The notes: generated from the letters alone by a model not told the origin. Counted from the stretch's first letter, positions 13,660-26,694 are shown. The stretch: DNA of 64,000 nucleotides from Blastobasis lacticolella (GCA_905147135.1 LR990050.1:6088501-6152500), one strand, 5' to 3'. Translations and numbers: made by a program.

Positions 13660-13935
13660 CCTTAGTGGCGGGCGACGCATTGGTAACTTCTCTGGTGTTG
13701 CTGTCCTGTGTTAATGTCCATAGGCGGTGGTAACCTCTTTCTCGCGGCCTGTGGACCTAGCACAAATGTGTCCGCGACAAAGCTCGCGCCACGAGAGAGC
13801 GTTTGTCTCTTTCTATCAATACTAAGACGAAAGAGCTGGCAATAGCTATGTCGCGCTTTTTATCGCTTATCGCGCGCGACAGCAACTTGTGCTAGGCCGA
13901 CTGCATGCCTGTTTGTATGCCGTATTACATATAAA
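13660..13935 (+). repeat. Repeat D copy split by a small inverted-repeat element
   Basis: CGACGCATTGGTAACTTCTC on the left and CATGCCTGTTTGTATGCCGT on the right are repeat D blocks. The insert is 13756-13896. Confidence 0.6.
13756..13896. mobile_element. 141-bp element with 10-bp terminal inverted repeats
   Basis: Begins CCTAGCACAA and ends TTGTGCTAGG, an exact inverted pair. Inside, TCCGCGAC and GCGCGCGAC also pair loosely. Inserted in repeat D. Confidence 0.65.
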
Positions 13936-14249
13936 AAAAATATATGGAATCAAAATGTTGTAATATTGATACCTTGCCATTATCCAATACGCACCCTGTA
14001 TTGGCACAGTAGTCACGCGGGTAAATTGTATCCAATCTTGCATACTCCCGGGGGAGGCGCGAGTCAATGAAACCTTACTCATACACTGGTATCAATCAAG
14101 AACTTCACTTACGTATATACGTAATATTGGCCTCATACGTTGCTATTCTTAGAACTGTAAGTTTATTTGATATTTGGTAGTTTTATGCTTGTTCTTCCTT
14201 GCCCATGGACCATCGTTTTAGTCCTGGGTCTCGAGTTCGTTAAATTACT

Positions 14250-14795
14250 TCGCTCGATTGAATTGTAATTGGATCGCAATAGCAGCTCAACGGCAGTTTT
14301 AATGAGGAGTTTTCCAATAGGTATCTAAAGCATTCCTAACCACTCACTAGATGGCGCCCCGACAATTTTGGTAATTGATAATCGCTTTAAATAGGTTCTT
14401 AGCAAACAGGATATAAACATTGGGTACGTTGTATTGGATAATATTGTATTTGTCAATAGTTTTCAACCATTTTAGAGGTTGTAATATTAATACAACATAG
14501 TGCCAACTTCTATAAATATTTCTTTTTACATTTCGTTCAACCTTTAACAGTTATGTTTATATTAATAAACATTTTATTTTTAAGTTTAGTATTAATTGGT
14601 TGCATGAAATCACTGCCACCATCATACAGATTAAAAAAAGATTACCAAAATTGTAGGAGCGCCATCTATTGATGCTTTTTGAAACCAACTATCAATACCT
14701 ACTGGAAAACTCCTCATTGTAGCAGAATACCAAAAATGCGTAAAACTGGCATTGAGCTGTTATTTTAATCTAATTACAAATCAATCGAGCCATTA
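14250..14795. mobile_element. Foldback-type element with long inverted arms
   Basis: Left 14301-14375 and right 14641-14718 share inverted blocks: AATGAGGAGTTTTCCA and, further in, a 28-bp pair (14348-14375 / 14641-14668) with 2 mismatches. Similarity also extends outward (TTGTAATT, CAGCTCAA, CAGTTTTA). AT-rich centre, no frame. Confidence 0.7.
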
Positions 14796-15150
14796 GTAAT
14801 AGTATCAGGATACCAAAAACGCGTAAAACTGTCAATAATCCATTACATTTCAAGCTAGGTATTAGCCAAAAAATGACTATTTAAACCTACACAGTTATTA
14901 CTTTAGCTAAATTGGCTTAAGTAATCGCTGTATTGGTTTAAATAGTAATTTCTTTACAATGTATAGACATAGTTAAGTTTAGAAACGTTTTCATGTATTT
15001 TTCGGGAAATAATGCTAGTAGTTGACCAAGAGATCAAGACACGCTATTGCCAATCCATTTGGCGTGAACGATGGTGTACTTCTAAAGGCTAGTGTATTGA
15101 GCACATGTACGAATAATATGGAGGACCCCGTCTGTGTGTGTATGTGTGTT

Positions 15151-15269
15151 AGGGATGTTACGGAGCTTCGGTTCCGATTCCGATTGATATCACTTCATAT
15201 ATCTTCTACTTCCGGTTCCGGTGCCAGTTCCGATTTCGGTTCCGATAAAACCACTTCCGTTACATCCCT
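15151..15269. mobile_element. Small hAT-like inverted-repeat element
   Basis: Ends AGGGATGTTACGGA and TCCGTTACATCCCT are near-exact inverted repeats of the CAGGGATGT type seen in hAT transposons. GTATGTGT occurs just outside on both sides, but the flanks are TG repeats. The body repeats TTCCGATT/GGTTCCG. Confidence 0.55.
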
Positions 15270-17167
15270 GGTATGTGTGTGTATGTGTCTGAGTGACTGA
15301 TGGTGGCCTTTTAGAGCTCTCTACCTATACTAGATTCGATCACGAACGGAAGTATTTTAACACCGATGCTCAGATCTCCCGACCGCCATGAGTTACGTTC
15401 TTTGGAGGAGACTTAAGCCACGGTGCTAGCTGCTATCGGTCAGAGGCAGTCGTTATAAACCAAATCTGTATGTTAATGTGATATATCTTAAGTTTGAAAT
15501 ATTTTCTACGTATTTTTCGTCTGTTTAAGGCTTAAAAATCCTTTCTAACAAATAGAGACCTTGTAAGATCAATTGAAAGCCTGCTACATAAAAAACTTTC
15601 ACTTTTTGAAAAATGTGCTTTTCATTTAAAAAAAGGTCAACATCACAATCCATTTAGAACTAAAATCGTGTTCAACAAGAGCATATTGCTTCTGCCAGTG
15701 GAACTACAGCGTAATCCTATAAATTCACGTTTTCCTTAACAGCTATCCCGTTAAGGATAGCCAATCCCTTCTTATGGATGTATTTCAGACCATGCAGCGC
15801 TTAGACGTGGCTATGACACTTACATAGAAAAGTCAAACCTAAGAAATAACTACCCACATACTCATGAACAACCACCATAGAACTAAAGACGGTAGGCAAC
15901 TAGTAATCGATAACTTTAATAATAATTTGTACGCGGCACTATCACTAACGCCCACCGCATTTCACAAGTACAAGCGTCCCATTATTGTCGTTTTGCATAT
16001 AAAGGAAATTATATCCAGCCCGTTAAACATACTGTATTATTAATGAATTGCAAGTTGACGGCATTCTAGACACATGATGGCGACCCATCTAGCCCTTTAA
16101 TAGCACTGGCTTACATAAACTATGGACCCTATTTTTGAAACCACTCACATGAAACAAAATATTTGTTCGGCAATTTTTTTATTATTTCTAACGAATTCTT
16201 GAAATACTTTACTTTTAAACTATAACATAGGTATGATTTCCGTATATAGAAGATGCTTTGAAATATATAAACTATAACTTTAGAAGGCCACAGCTCCTCG
16301 TCAATTTTCAATCGATGATTTGTTTTTACTTTTAACGTGTAATTTTGATATATTTTTCGATTAACCATTTAAAAAGCGAATTCAAGTTCAAAGCGTGTAG
16401 AAAACACAAACCACCGATACATGATATACAGAACAATAAATCTGAAACCCCAAGAGTTGCGACGTTTACGCTGTATCTGTCCATGTTAGAAGCATTTTTC
16501 CATCAGGTCCGGTCGGGAAACAAGAGCGGGCATCTTTCGGAACCTTCTGGAAACTTGAGTGTTCCAATCCAATTTATAATACGTATAATAGTGTTAGCAC
16601 AGCGCCCTGAATAGGGATCAGAAAGGCTTTTAGCCACGTAGTGGGATATTTTTGCGATATTATTTTTAATGTAGGTAGAATATACTTACGGAGGTTTATG
16701 AGGGCCTCACTTACATATAGTATACCTGCTTATTCAAGCTTTTGTCCGCGATTTCATTCGAGTAGAGTCCTATAGAAGGAACCATTTAGCCCGCCTTGCC
16801 CCAAATACTTAAACACATTTAAGAGTGACGTTAACGTCATTTTGTATGAAATTTTGTGTTTAGCTTTAATGCGATTAGGGATTTGGTGGAAGTCGCCCTT
16901 AATCTATCACCGTACCTTACGTGAAAACGTGAAAACAAATAGACGTAAATACTTACGCTTTTCTAATGTTATTAGAGAGAAGTGACCCACACCTGCGTCG
17001 CGAGGATATAAACGGACCTACATCCCCAAAAGAGCTATTCATCAGTTGGTAGTATGAGACAACCGTAAAATATGATGGTCATCTGCTAGGAAAATAATTT
17101 ATTTAGGGAAATAGTATCTGCACGATATGAAGAAAATATTTAACAAATTCTTATCATATTGTGGAAC

Positions 17168-17237
17168 TACAATTAAGCAATTTACAATTTGTTTTTTAAA
17201 ACTAAAAGCTTTACAATTAAGCAATTTACAATTTGTA
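17168..17237. repeat. 25-bp direct repeat
   Basis: TACAATTAAGCAATTTACAA TTTGT occurs twice, about 43 bp apart. Confidence 0.75.
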
Positions 17238-18005
17238 TGGAAAATAATACTATTTTCATAATATCAACAAATTTTAATTCATGAGGACACCATCAAATAT
17301 GAACAAGCGTCACGTGGTGAGAAAAGCATCGGTGCTATTTCGACTTTCTAATTTTCTCTAAATTACCTAAACAATATTTCGACGTATTTTTAACTTAGTT
17401 TCTTAAAAGGGTTGTATACCTACCTGGTTTTTGTTACTTACTGTCCTCATGTAATGACATCATCAGTCATCGGTCACTGGAATTAACTGTCTGAAATGCT
17501 AGATCGATTTCACAGTACTATTTACCTGTCACGTGTTGCATAGTCCAAGATCACGTTTTGTATAAATTTACTAGTTCCTACATGGAGTCAAAGGACTTTA
17601 ATAAACGGTACATTCGAATTTACATCCTATTTGATAGGGTATTTTTACGTACCTACTGTGTAAAAAGTCACGATATTCATAAATCAATTCGGAGGAAAAT
17701 TCGCTGATCAGAGAAGCGGCAGACTGACCGAAATAATTGAAAAAATCTGCTGCTGCTTACTGAGAACAATAGGCACTTAAGGGTTGTTGCGAGAACCCGC
17801 AAACTACCCTAAGAATATACCCGCTTCGTCAATAAACCACTTAAAATACTAATTACATGAAAATCAATTTTTCTCGACAATCTGTCAAAATAATGAATGG
17901 AAATTGATTCTTTAAAAAATCTATAGAAGATGGAGGTCCGAATTCAGGACTAGGGGGTCTAAAATGGCCATATTAGTGTTTCATATTATGAATCATTTTA
18001 ATTTG

Positions 18006-18098
18006 TTACAAACTTATCTGCTACGTCGCTGTCGTTGGCATTGACATCTCAATTCAAAAAGGCGTTTTCGCCACCGGATCAGATATGTTTGTTGCCAA
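18006..18098. mobile_element. Second copy of the 25.7-kb inverted-repeat family
   Basis: ACAAACTTATCTG on the left and GGATCAGATATGTTTGTTGC on the right, with CGCCACC inside. Shorter and more diverged. Confidence 0.5.
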
Positions 18099-19448
18099 TC
18101 TAATAAGAACCATTTAATATCAAACACTCAATGTGGCATTTTTAGCCTCTCAGTGCACGATATGACTGATATGACCCGCCTGATGGCAGGTAGCGTAGTC
18201 TATGGACGATCACTTGATTATATTTTGTCGCTACAATTGCTTATAACTAAGTAATATGACAACTAAAGATAGTTATGTCATTTTTTCTGGTTCAATCCAT
18301 ATATTTACCTACTTTCACGAAATGGTGTTACCAGATCATAAACGTCTGCGTTCGGGGAATATGTTGTCTGCCATTTATGGCTTGTTTCATTTGTGTGTTG
18401 TCATTTCTGTTATGCGATGTTTGCACAATATTGGAGCCATGTGCGTCACTTGTTCGAATCTTACTCATTTGGAGCTGATAGTTTTTACTTCCTCTCGTTG
18501 AATAGAAATTCGTAAAATAATCATTAACATCGTCGACTCCCTATTGGAATGAGCCTCACGGTGAATAAACTGTAGTCTAACAAACAATAAAAGCCCTTTG
18601 ACCAAGACGGGGTGCTCATATTATAAGTTTAGTCAATACCTATAGTATTTCTACCTGTTCACGGAAAAATTTGTAAACACCAATAGGCGAACTTGACTTC
18701 CACGACTAAACTGTACTTGTACTTTGACCCCAGTCAAGGAATAGTAACACTACACCCAGATCTTGTGGCTTACACGTCGGTATAAACCAAATACAAGAAA
18801 ACACCATAGACCTATTCTGTACATCCGAAGCCGTGGAATCGTTTAGCTTTGGGATAATTATTGTTTTTTTTGTCAAATAACGTGGATCATAATCTACATA
18901 AATAGGATAGGGGTAGCTTAGCTTTGTGGAGCGTTGCAATGGGGTAGTTTTAACTTAGCGGCAGCATAGCAGCGGCATAGAGGCAACCAATCGGCAGTGT
19001 AGAGGTCACGTAGCTTTAGCGTGCCGCTAGCAGTATGATAGTAGTAGGGGCATAGAATTCATTCAATAAATGAGTAGGTCGCATATAATTCATTGTGAAT
19101 ATGTATTCCGATTATCATTGACGAATACAAGCTCTTCCACATACTCTCTAGAATCCTTCATGAGCGAACAGAGCAGCTTGCTCCGTAGTTTCAGAATATA
19201 CCTCTAGCTAGACAATACTCCAGGCTATGCGGGGTACCGAGTGCCGTTTGCGTACACAAGAAGCGGAGGGAGCTTCGTCAACAAAGGCACAATTGTAATA
19301 CATTTCCTTCATTGATATGCTTACCTATGTATGTGCACACAGCCATACATTAAATCGAGTTCCCGTTAATGAAATGTCAAACAGTGACCCAAATGTGTGT
19401 TGGCATTTGGTGTAAGTGAAAATATTTATATGTACGAGTAAGTTTCAT

Positions 19449-19478
19449 ATCAATATTGATATCAATATCAATATTGAT
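19449..19478. repeat. Tandem palindrome
   Basis: ATCAATATTGAT occurs at 19449-19460 and 19467-19478, each self-complementary. Confidence 0.8.
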
Positions 19479-19499
19479 CCTTAGATTAGATCCTTAATT

Positions 19500-19678
19500 T
19501 ATCCTTACATAGTATGAAATAAAGCCACTTCCTATGTGTGTCTGTCTGTATATCCTAACGGAGTGATGCGGTTTTCGGCACCAGCTAGATATATTTTTTT
19601 GAAAAGTTTATATGTTTAATTCTTGCCTATTATAAATAAATGCCGAGAAATCCCGTGCGAAGCCGGGCAGGTATCAAG
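19500..19678 (+). mobile_element. Helitron-like element, short
   Basis: ACATAGTATGAAATAAAGCC start and CCCGTGCGAAGCCGGGCAG end, the usual 3' signature of this class in Lepidoptera. Lies just after a tandem palindrome. Confidence 0.45.
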
Positions 19679-20529
19679 TTATTAATATGTATTAAATCAC
19701 CTTTTTATACACCAGTGTACAAAAGGTGATTTTATTCACATCATGAAGTCACAACACAAATTGTTAAAAATAGTTATTAATAATTTTTATTTTATATTTT
19801 GTGTAAATATTTTATACAAATATTGGCTGTATTTACGTAAATTCCTTTGCCTTAATTGTAAAACCTACATACTCAATTTCAAATATAGAAATCTCTACAA
19901 AGTTGCATGGGTTTTAATCCCGTAGCTTTTCCTTTAAGTAAAAACTATCAATTGAATATTCAAATGTTTTGCTACGGATAATATTTACATTCTATTATAG
20001 AGATAAAAAATGAGATTTTAAATGTATTTACAATCCGTTGTGATCGAACCAATTTCTGCAAACATAAGCTAGAATGCAAATGTATTATTTAAGAATTGTG
20101 AGATACAGTATGCTCGTATTACGTATCTACGACGGCTTGCGTTCACGTCACTTGAGGAGGGTAAATGACGAATATCCGCTGCCGTCTGAAGCATTGTGCC
20201 AGCATCCGGCTGCTTCACTGGGTAGATCACGGTTCCGCTCCAGATAAACCTCTATGGTTTGATGTTTTTGAACGTGCCACTTTTTAGACATTTTATAGAC
20301 TTTATGTGTACAGTTCTCATATTTGAGACCTACAGTCTGTTGTCTGCAACTTGATCTGATTGAATATTCTGTCTCTATGTAGAAAATTACGTGGATTTAT
20401 TGCAGCTGTAAATAAGGGTAACCTACGGAGCATTCTATTGTTAGAGATCGCAGCAGTACCTAATAATAATTATACCTAAAGTAATACCATTTATCGAATT
20501 TTAATTAACAATGTTAATGGATGATTTGG

Positions 20530-21570
20530 AGAGGCTGATGAAGATATTTCCTGCCAATAAACAATTACCAGCGGGCAGTCGAGAGGCAGCATCGCGTGTG
20601 CCCAAGACGCCCCCATGACCTTCCGTACCTGTTGCTCAAAGACTGGCGAAAGTGACGCGGCCAAAATGCGCCGCCGCCCGCGGTGTTGCCACCTCGAGAA
20701 CGAAGACAGTGAAGATGGAAAGTGCGGAATCTGAGGCAAAAATTGCGAAGTCAATTATCGCAGCATTATTTACATAGACATAGACATAGACATAGACATT
20801 ATTTATTTTGACATCACAATACTCATAATACAAAACTCATGGAGCAAGTTACATTTGTATATCTAAATTTAACAAAACTATATATATTTAAAACCTATTC
20901 AATAAAAGCGATTCGAAAATGGAGTAATACGATGTCAAAAAGGGCCCGGACTCAGCATTAGCTGCAGCAGAATGATGCAGCGCTGATTTTCAGCCGGACC
21001 TTAACGAATAGATATTTAGAATGTTTTAAGGAATAAGTAAGAATTTTATTCAACGAGTTGGATTTTATGTTGCTTGGGCGCCAATTTGAAATTTGGCACC
21101 CAACATGGGACTCCTGTATTTATGGTGTTTAATAGATTTTCCGATTGCAAGGTGATGTGTTAACACTCGAAAATATCGAGGATATTTCCAGCCTACTAAC
21201 AGTTACCTAGGAGCAGACGCCATACTTGTTGCTTGTAGTATGGTTAAAGTGATGCCGCTAAAATGTGCCAATTTCAACTGAGTATTTTGTTTAACAAATA
21301 AATATGAATTTATTTAGAGAATTTGTTGGTTGGTTAGTTTTTGTTTTAGTAGTTTCAGACACTTTTTTATTATCTACTTATAAAGAAATACAATGTTGAA
21401 ATCCAGATTTAAAAAAATAACATAATCATTATTGATCCGAAGACTCTTTTGATGAGAGTACATCCTAATATGATTTAAACTATTTGCATTGGGTTTGTGT
21501 GTCAGTTTGAAATTTGGCGCCCTACACGGGACTCGTATTAATATCTACTGTAATCATATATTTTCCGACT
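20530..21570. repeat. Diverged local repeats with TGGCGCCC motifs
   Basis: ATATTTCC..AGC..CTAA/ACAGTTACC and AGTGATGCCGCTAAAATGTG CC at 21180-21265 recur as AGTGACGCGGCCAAAATGCG CC near 20650. TTTGAAATTTGGCACCCAAC ATGGGACTC at 21090 recurs near 21510 with GGCGCCC. An origin from an LTR element is possible. Confidence 0.4.
20766..20800. repeat. (CATAGA)n microsatellite
   Basis: About five copies of ACATAG in tandem. Confidence 0.8.
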
Positions 21571-21779
21571 AAAGGAAAAATACTACAATATCTTGACACG
21601 AAATACTTGATTTTAAATCTTTCTTATTCATATTAACCAGTATACAAGTAATATGCCCCAAGACCATATGCTAAATTCTCAGTTATTACTCACAAAAGTG
21701 ATATCAAGACTCGCAAGGATAATTAAACTGCGCCTAATGCTGCTGACCCGAATACTGCGATTTACCAGTTGGATAAATC

Positions 21780-21985
21780 TGAAACTAGTTGTAGCGCGGG
21801 AGAGCATCTCCCGAGCTGGCAACCCCGGCCCGGGCGGCGGCAGTGTGCGCGAGTCCGCCGCGCCGACCGCTCCCGCCCCGCGAACACCAAACCAACCCTT
21901 GACAGCAATACGTGTGTATAAACGTGTACATAAAACAGTGGTGACCCCCCGATACCTATATCTTCCAATCAGTGCTCAATAAAAT
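21780..21985 (+). mobile_element. Possible LTR end with primer-binding-like site
   Basis: A GC-rich block (CGGCCCGGGCGGCGGC) in an AT-rich region, then GTGTATAAACGTGTACATAA AACAG and TGGTGACCCCCCGATA. TGGTGACCCC is the usual start of a tRNA primer site after a Ty3/gypsy LTR. No polymerase reading frame follows. Confidence 0.35.
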
Positions 21986-24378
21986 CGCATTAGAGAGAAC
22001 CTCTGAGTCGTGTAACTGAGAGCTAAAGACTCTCACTCTCAAGACTGAGTGGTCTGGAGATGGGTTTTTAATTTAATTTTCACGTCAAATTAATGTGGAT
22101 GTGATATTTAAGGTACTTTAAATAATGCACGTTAGAAAGATTTCATCTAATTACTTCAACCCTAGCCGTCAGTGACGGTCTTAACCATCCAATTAGTCTA
22201 ATGCGCTCTCCTAAGATAATTACGGAGACCCTAATCTGTCAATCAAATCTGGGCGACAAGAAGTCATCGCGAAGTTGATTCATCTCGCCACTTCAATCAC
22301 GGGAAGTGATTACCGCTCGGAGGACTCGAAAAAGTCTCATTTGAATAAATACGCAATCTCGCCAAGATTATCTCGCCCTGGAGAGCGCTCCGGACGCAAC
22401 AGTTAGCCCATAAGCCCGAGCCGACATGCCGTCGGTGCGACGTACTCGTGTCGGATACAGCCCTGGTCCGCTCTAACAGGACCCGTGTAATAGACGTCTC
22501 TCGATCGCAACGCATAGTTCGCGCGTGTCCCTGATAAATAGGCGAGCTCTCTGTACCCTGGCCAGCGAGTGCGTCGTAAATATAACATGGTTCGCTCAAT
22601 TTTAAATAAATAACCACAATTTCACCCGCTCATGAATGATACTATCGGGGCCTAGAATGCTAGTTCTCCGCGTTCGGTGTAATTGAAATTCCATCGACGT
22701 TTTGTGGGGTATGGCAATATTCGTGGAAATTAGTGAGACTCAATGGTTTATTTCGCCGTTTTGCACTTTGTGGAAAGACTTACTGGTGCTAGGTCGTAAT
22801 CAATGTATTAATTATAATCTAACTTCTCCAGAAAAAGCCAAATAATTCTAATAAACTCAAAGCCCAATTATTAAGGAGAGCTGTGCGCAGTACTGTAATT
22901 CTCTCTACAGAAAATACGATAAACATTTCCGGAAAACAGTTACTTCACGAGGATATTGTGAGTAAACATCCGCCCACAAGTTACGTTATCTTTCACTCTG
23001 TGCTAGTACTAGTAGCGTGGGTACTACAGAATACAACCGACTGAAGGCTACCGCGCCACAAAGGCGCATGTGTCAAAGACAAATTTTATAATAACTTGTT
23101 CTTTCAAAGAACAGTCTTTATTTTGTAAATAAATATGTCTGATAAAACATATATTTGTTTCTATCCAGATTCCTGTCGTACAAAACATACATTCTATTAT
23201 GTAATGCATTGACACCTGGCACTCTGAAATATGTTATTTTCCATCGAAATTCGGCAGCCCTTGTATTGACAGCCGTCACTTGTTCGGTTGTGCACTGAGC
23301 CCAGTCGTTTGTTTCTGCTGTAGTTGAGTTGTGTGAGTTAGCAGACGGCCTCCCACGCTATCGGCTCCCGTACTACGAAGCCCAGCTGAGCAAGCAGGGG
23401 CGTGTCTGGCCCGTGCCCGTGAATTAGTACGTCATTTGTTTATTGGGGTGAGATTTCCATTTGATGAACAGATATTGCTAAAAATTTTACTGTATACCTA
23501 TTGCTCATCTGGATATTGTTTAGTATCGATTAACGAATACTCGTTCAGGTTTTAGACTATAGTAGGTATCTCCTAATACCTTCGAGTGGAATTTTTATTA
23601 CTAAAATTGTATTTGTTGGTTATATATAAACTAATGAAGCGGCTCTTTGTCCGCGCAGACCGAATGACTGAGAATGTTCCATCCATAAATCGATGCAACG
23701 GTTTAGTCGTGTTACAGTATCAAACTGCCAGATATACTTTTGCATCTACAATACGAGACCAATTTATTCGATTTCGTGTCGTCGAACGGGGTTGAACGTT
23801 AGAACAAAGCTTTCCTCGTATGTACCTACCTAAAATGGTTTAAATTGTCACATCCACCGACATTAATCGAACAATAACACGCAGTATAAATACATATCGA
23901 CATTTGACAGGCGTTATCTTTGAAGTTCGACTCTATGCGGTGCTACTACTGGGTATTTAAGGGCGTGACCAGCAGGCGACGCGCCGTCTGTAAACTTTAT
24001 AATATAGTAACCCAACACTGTTTAGTAGCTGGCTCAGATCTGCTGACGCATTTAACAAACGTAGTGAACGCGCTTATAGTGCATTCTATGAGGTAGGTAG
24101 GTATTGTCAGTTACAGTATATTAAAGTGATAAATGGTTTTTGCATGGTTTTCAAAGAAAAAGATTAACCTCGGTTTGGTGTTTCTATCTTCTATCTTACT
24201 CTGATTAATATGTATTTAGAACTCTTCTTTAGAGAATAAGTTTTTACACAGTAGATCTGCTAGAACATGTCCCTTTACACGCTGGTCAGCGCACCGCTCG
24301 GGACATAAGTGTACGTTACAAAGGTGAAGTTGTGTTTTGGGACCCTAAAGCAAACAATAATCCCGCACATTGTTTTAA

Positions 24379-24475
24379 CTTTTTTTTTTATACCACCAAG
24401 ACGGCAAACAAGCTTACGGCCTGCCTGATGGTAAGCAGTCACCGCAGCTATGGACGTTGGCAATACCAGCATGAA
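24379..24475 (+). repeat. Repeat E fragment
   Basis: T-run, then GGCAAACAAGCTTACGGCCT, GCCTGATGGTAAGCAGTCAC, CGCAGCTATGGACG. Shared with 39205-39295 and 43921-44085. Confidence 0.6.
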
Positions 24476-25704
24476 TATGGATGGTGTGTCAGCAGTATGG
24501 ATTTTGCACAGTTGTCTGTTTTATCGGCTCAGCTATAATTTATATGAAAACTAGTTATTGAGGTTTTATTTGACACTAAATTAAGGATTTCCACAACAGT
24601 AACAGTTTCTCAAACACACAGTGGAACGTTCTAAGTGAACACCGCCGTCCAGGGGCACCGGGGCCTCAAGTCCGATATTGCGATACAATTTCAATTTAAT
24701 CGCGGCTAATAAATTAGCGGACTCGAGACCTAGGTGTCGTTATAGTTTATGGTGATCTTATGGTAATTTTAATTACTCATAATGTTTTAAGCGTAAACCT
24801 CAAATATTTGTATGACAATATTTAATCATGTTCATTGAAAATACTTGGCTTTTTATATTGAAATACCCTGCCGCTCACTGTTCCCCGGGGCTGATCCAGT
24901 GGATATGGAACATATGGGACACAGTGGATCAAAACCTATTTTTTATATGTGATATTTCGAAATCCAATAGATATATTCAAATAATTGCTTAGAATAAAAT
25001 GTAGCTAAAATGTCTATCTTTTCTTTTACAAAAGTTTTACGTCATTAGAGTATACAGTCTCGGAGTTAAGTGAACCTGAATTTCCACAGATCCAACATTG
25101 ACCCTAAATGAAACTGAAGCCTCACATCGGGTCGGCGACTCTAAATCGGCAATATTTAGCTCCAACCAATTTCATAAAAAAAATTATTCACCATTGCTGT
25201 TATATTTGTATCTATATCGACCCTATCTTATGTGGTATCATGGAACTTTCGTCCAAACAGACCTAGATCTAGGCCCATCTGGTCTGGTCTGGAAAACAAC
25301 GTTGCATTGATTATCTAATAGCTTTATATCCACGATATTATTGTATTTTGTGGACCGGTTATATTTTACACCCTGAATGGTCTAGCCAGCCGAAAGCTCT
25401 AGAACGTTTTAATAACGAAGCTTCTCTGGAGCTAGTATAAACAGACAGCCACGCGAATCAATTAGCAATGCGGTCTCTGACCTCGGAGTCAGGTGAATGA
25501 ACGCTTTTTAATCATCTACTCTAGTTGGCAGGTAACGTCAATATTTCATCAAGAGAGACATCGATTCTATTGTCTGAATGAAGTCGTAATAAGGATTAGT
25601 TCGGTAACGCATAGTCCGTTTATACCTACGTCTATATAAATCGCGTGCGCAGTTACCGAACAGCTTTGATCAGCGCGATATCCAACAAAATGAATAGTCT
25701 TACA

Positions 25705-25834
25705 GTGCCACCAACTTATCTGACCCAGTGACGGATGTCGCTGCTGTGGGTATTGAAATGTCATTTTAGAATGAAGTGCCGCCATTTTTACACAGTTCCA
25801 GTTTTGGCCACCGGGTCAGATAAGTTTGTGGCAT
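25705..25834. mobile_element. 130-bp inverted-repeat element
   Basis: GCCACCAACTTATCTGACCC on the left, GGGTCAGATAAGTTTGTGGC on the right. The same arms occur at 18006-18098. Confidence 0.65.
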
Positions 25835-26376
25835 TTGACTAAGCGTAGAAAGTCGAAAGAGCAAAATGTCAAATAGGTGGCGAATTATCAAAGAGCAAAA
25901 TATCAGATGCCTAACTTTATTAAGATTAGTTAAACGAAAATTTATTTTCTATCTGGGAGCTACTTGACATTTTTCTTCGTTACTTCGCGGCAGGCGCGGA
26001 TCCAGGTTTTGTTTCGGGAGGGGGCAAAGGTCAAAATTCTAGCTATAAATCATAAGCAAACCACCTGAATTAAAAAATATCTTTTTCAGTGGGGTGATCT
26101 ACAAATTAATGAGCGAGCGGAGTAAGCTTGTAATTTTTGGCCTTTTGGCTCATAAAACCGTGGGCGATTGTGAGTAGGGCTTGCAAATATTCGAACATAT
26201 AAGTATTCAAATATTAATCGAAATATTGTGAAATCTAGAATCAGGGTATTAACTACGTTTTTAATGTAAGTTTGAGCAATTGACGTTAGTAAATGTATCC
26301 AAATGAGCGTGAAATGGATTTCGACATGTTGTGTTGTGGTGTTTCTGTTTGTGTAAATAAATATTTCTTATTCTTT

Positions 26377-26394
26377 CCCCCCCCCCCCCCCCCC
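26377..26394. repeat. Poly-C run of 18
   Basis: Uninterrupted C from 26377 to 26394, after TTATTCTTT. Rare in an AT-rich genome and prone to sequencing error in length. Confidence 0.9.
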
Positions 26395-26694
26395 ATGGAG
26401 CCGCGCTTTCTTCGCGGTGACTAGGTAGACGCTCGTTCGTAGACACGTTTACTGTTCGGACTTTGTAAAGGTACTCTTACACGAACTTGAGGAAATATTA
26501 TATAAAAAGTACTTTTTGTCCGAAACTGTCATACGGTCAGACAGTCCACCGGTGGAATGGCGGAAACTGTTAATAGAAAGCTATGATAACCTGTCGTTCC
26601 ATTATTGTATGAGAGTTTCGTCGTCTTATTCGGCTGCAACGTCTCATACTAACCGTTCATGAGAGAACGACCAAATACCTGCCTTTTAAAAAGT

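Noticed and set aside
20491..20833. Minus-strand frames of 65-87 codons
   Set aside because: They lie in a diverged local repeat and show no domain.
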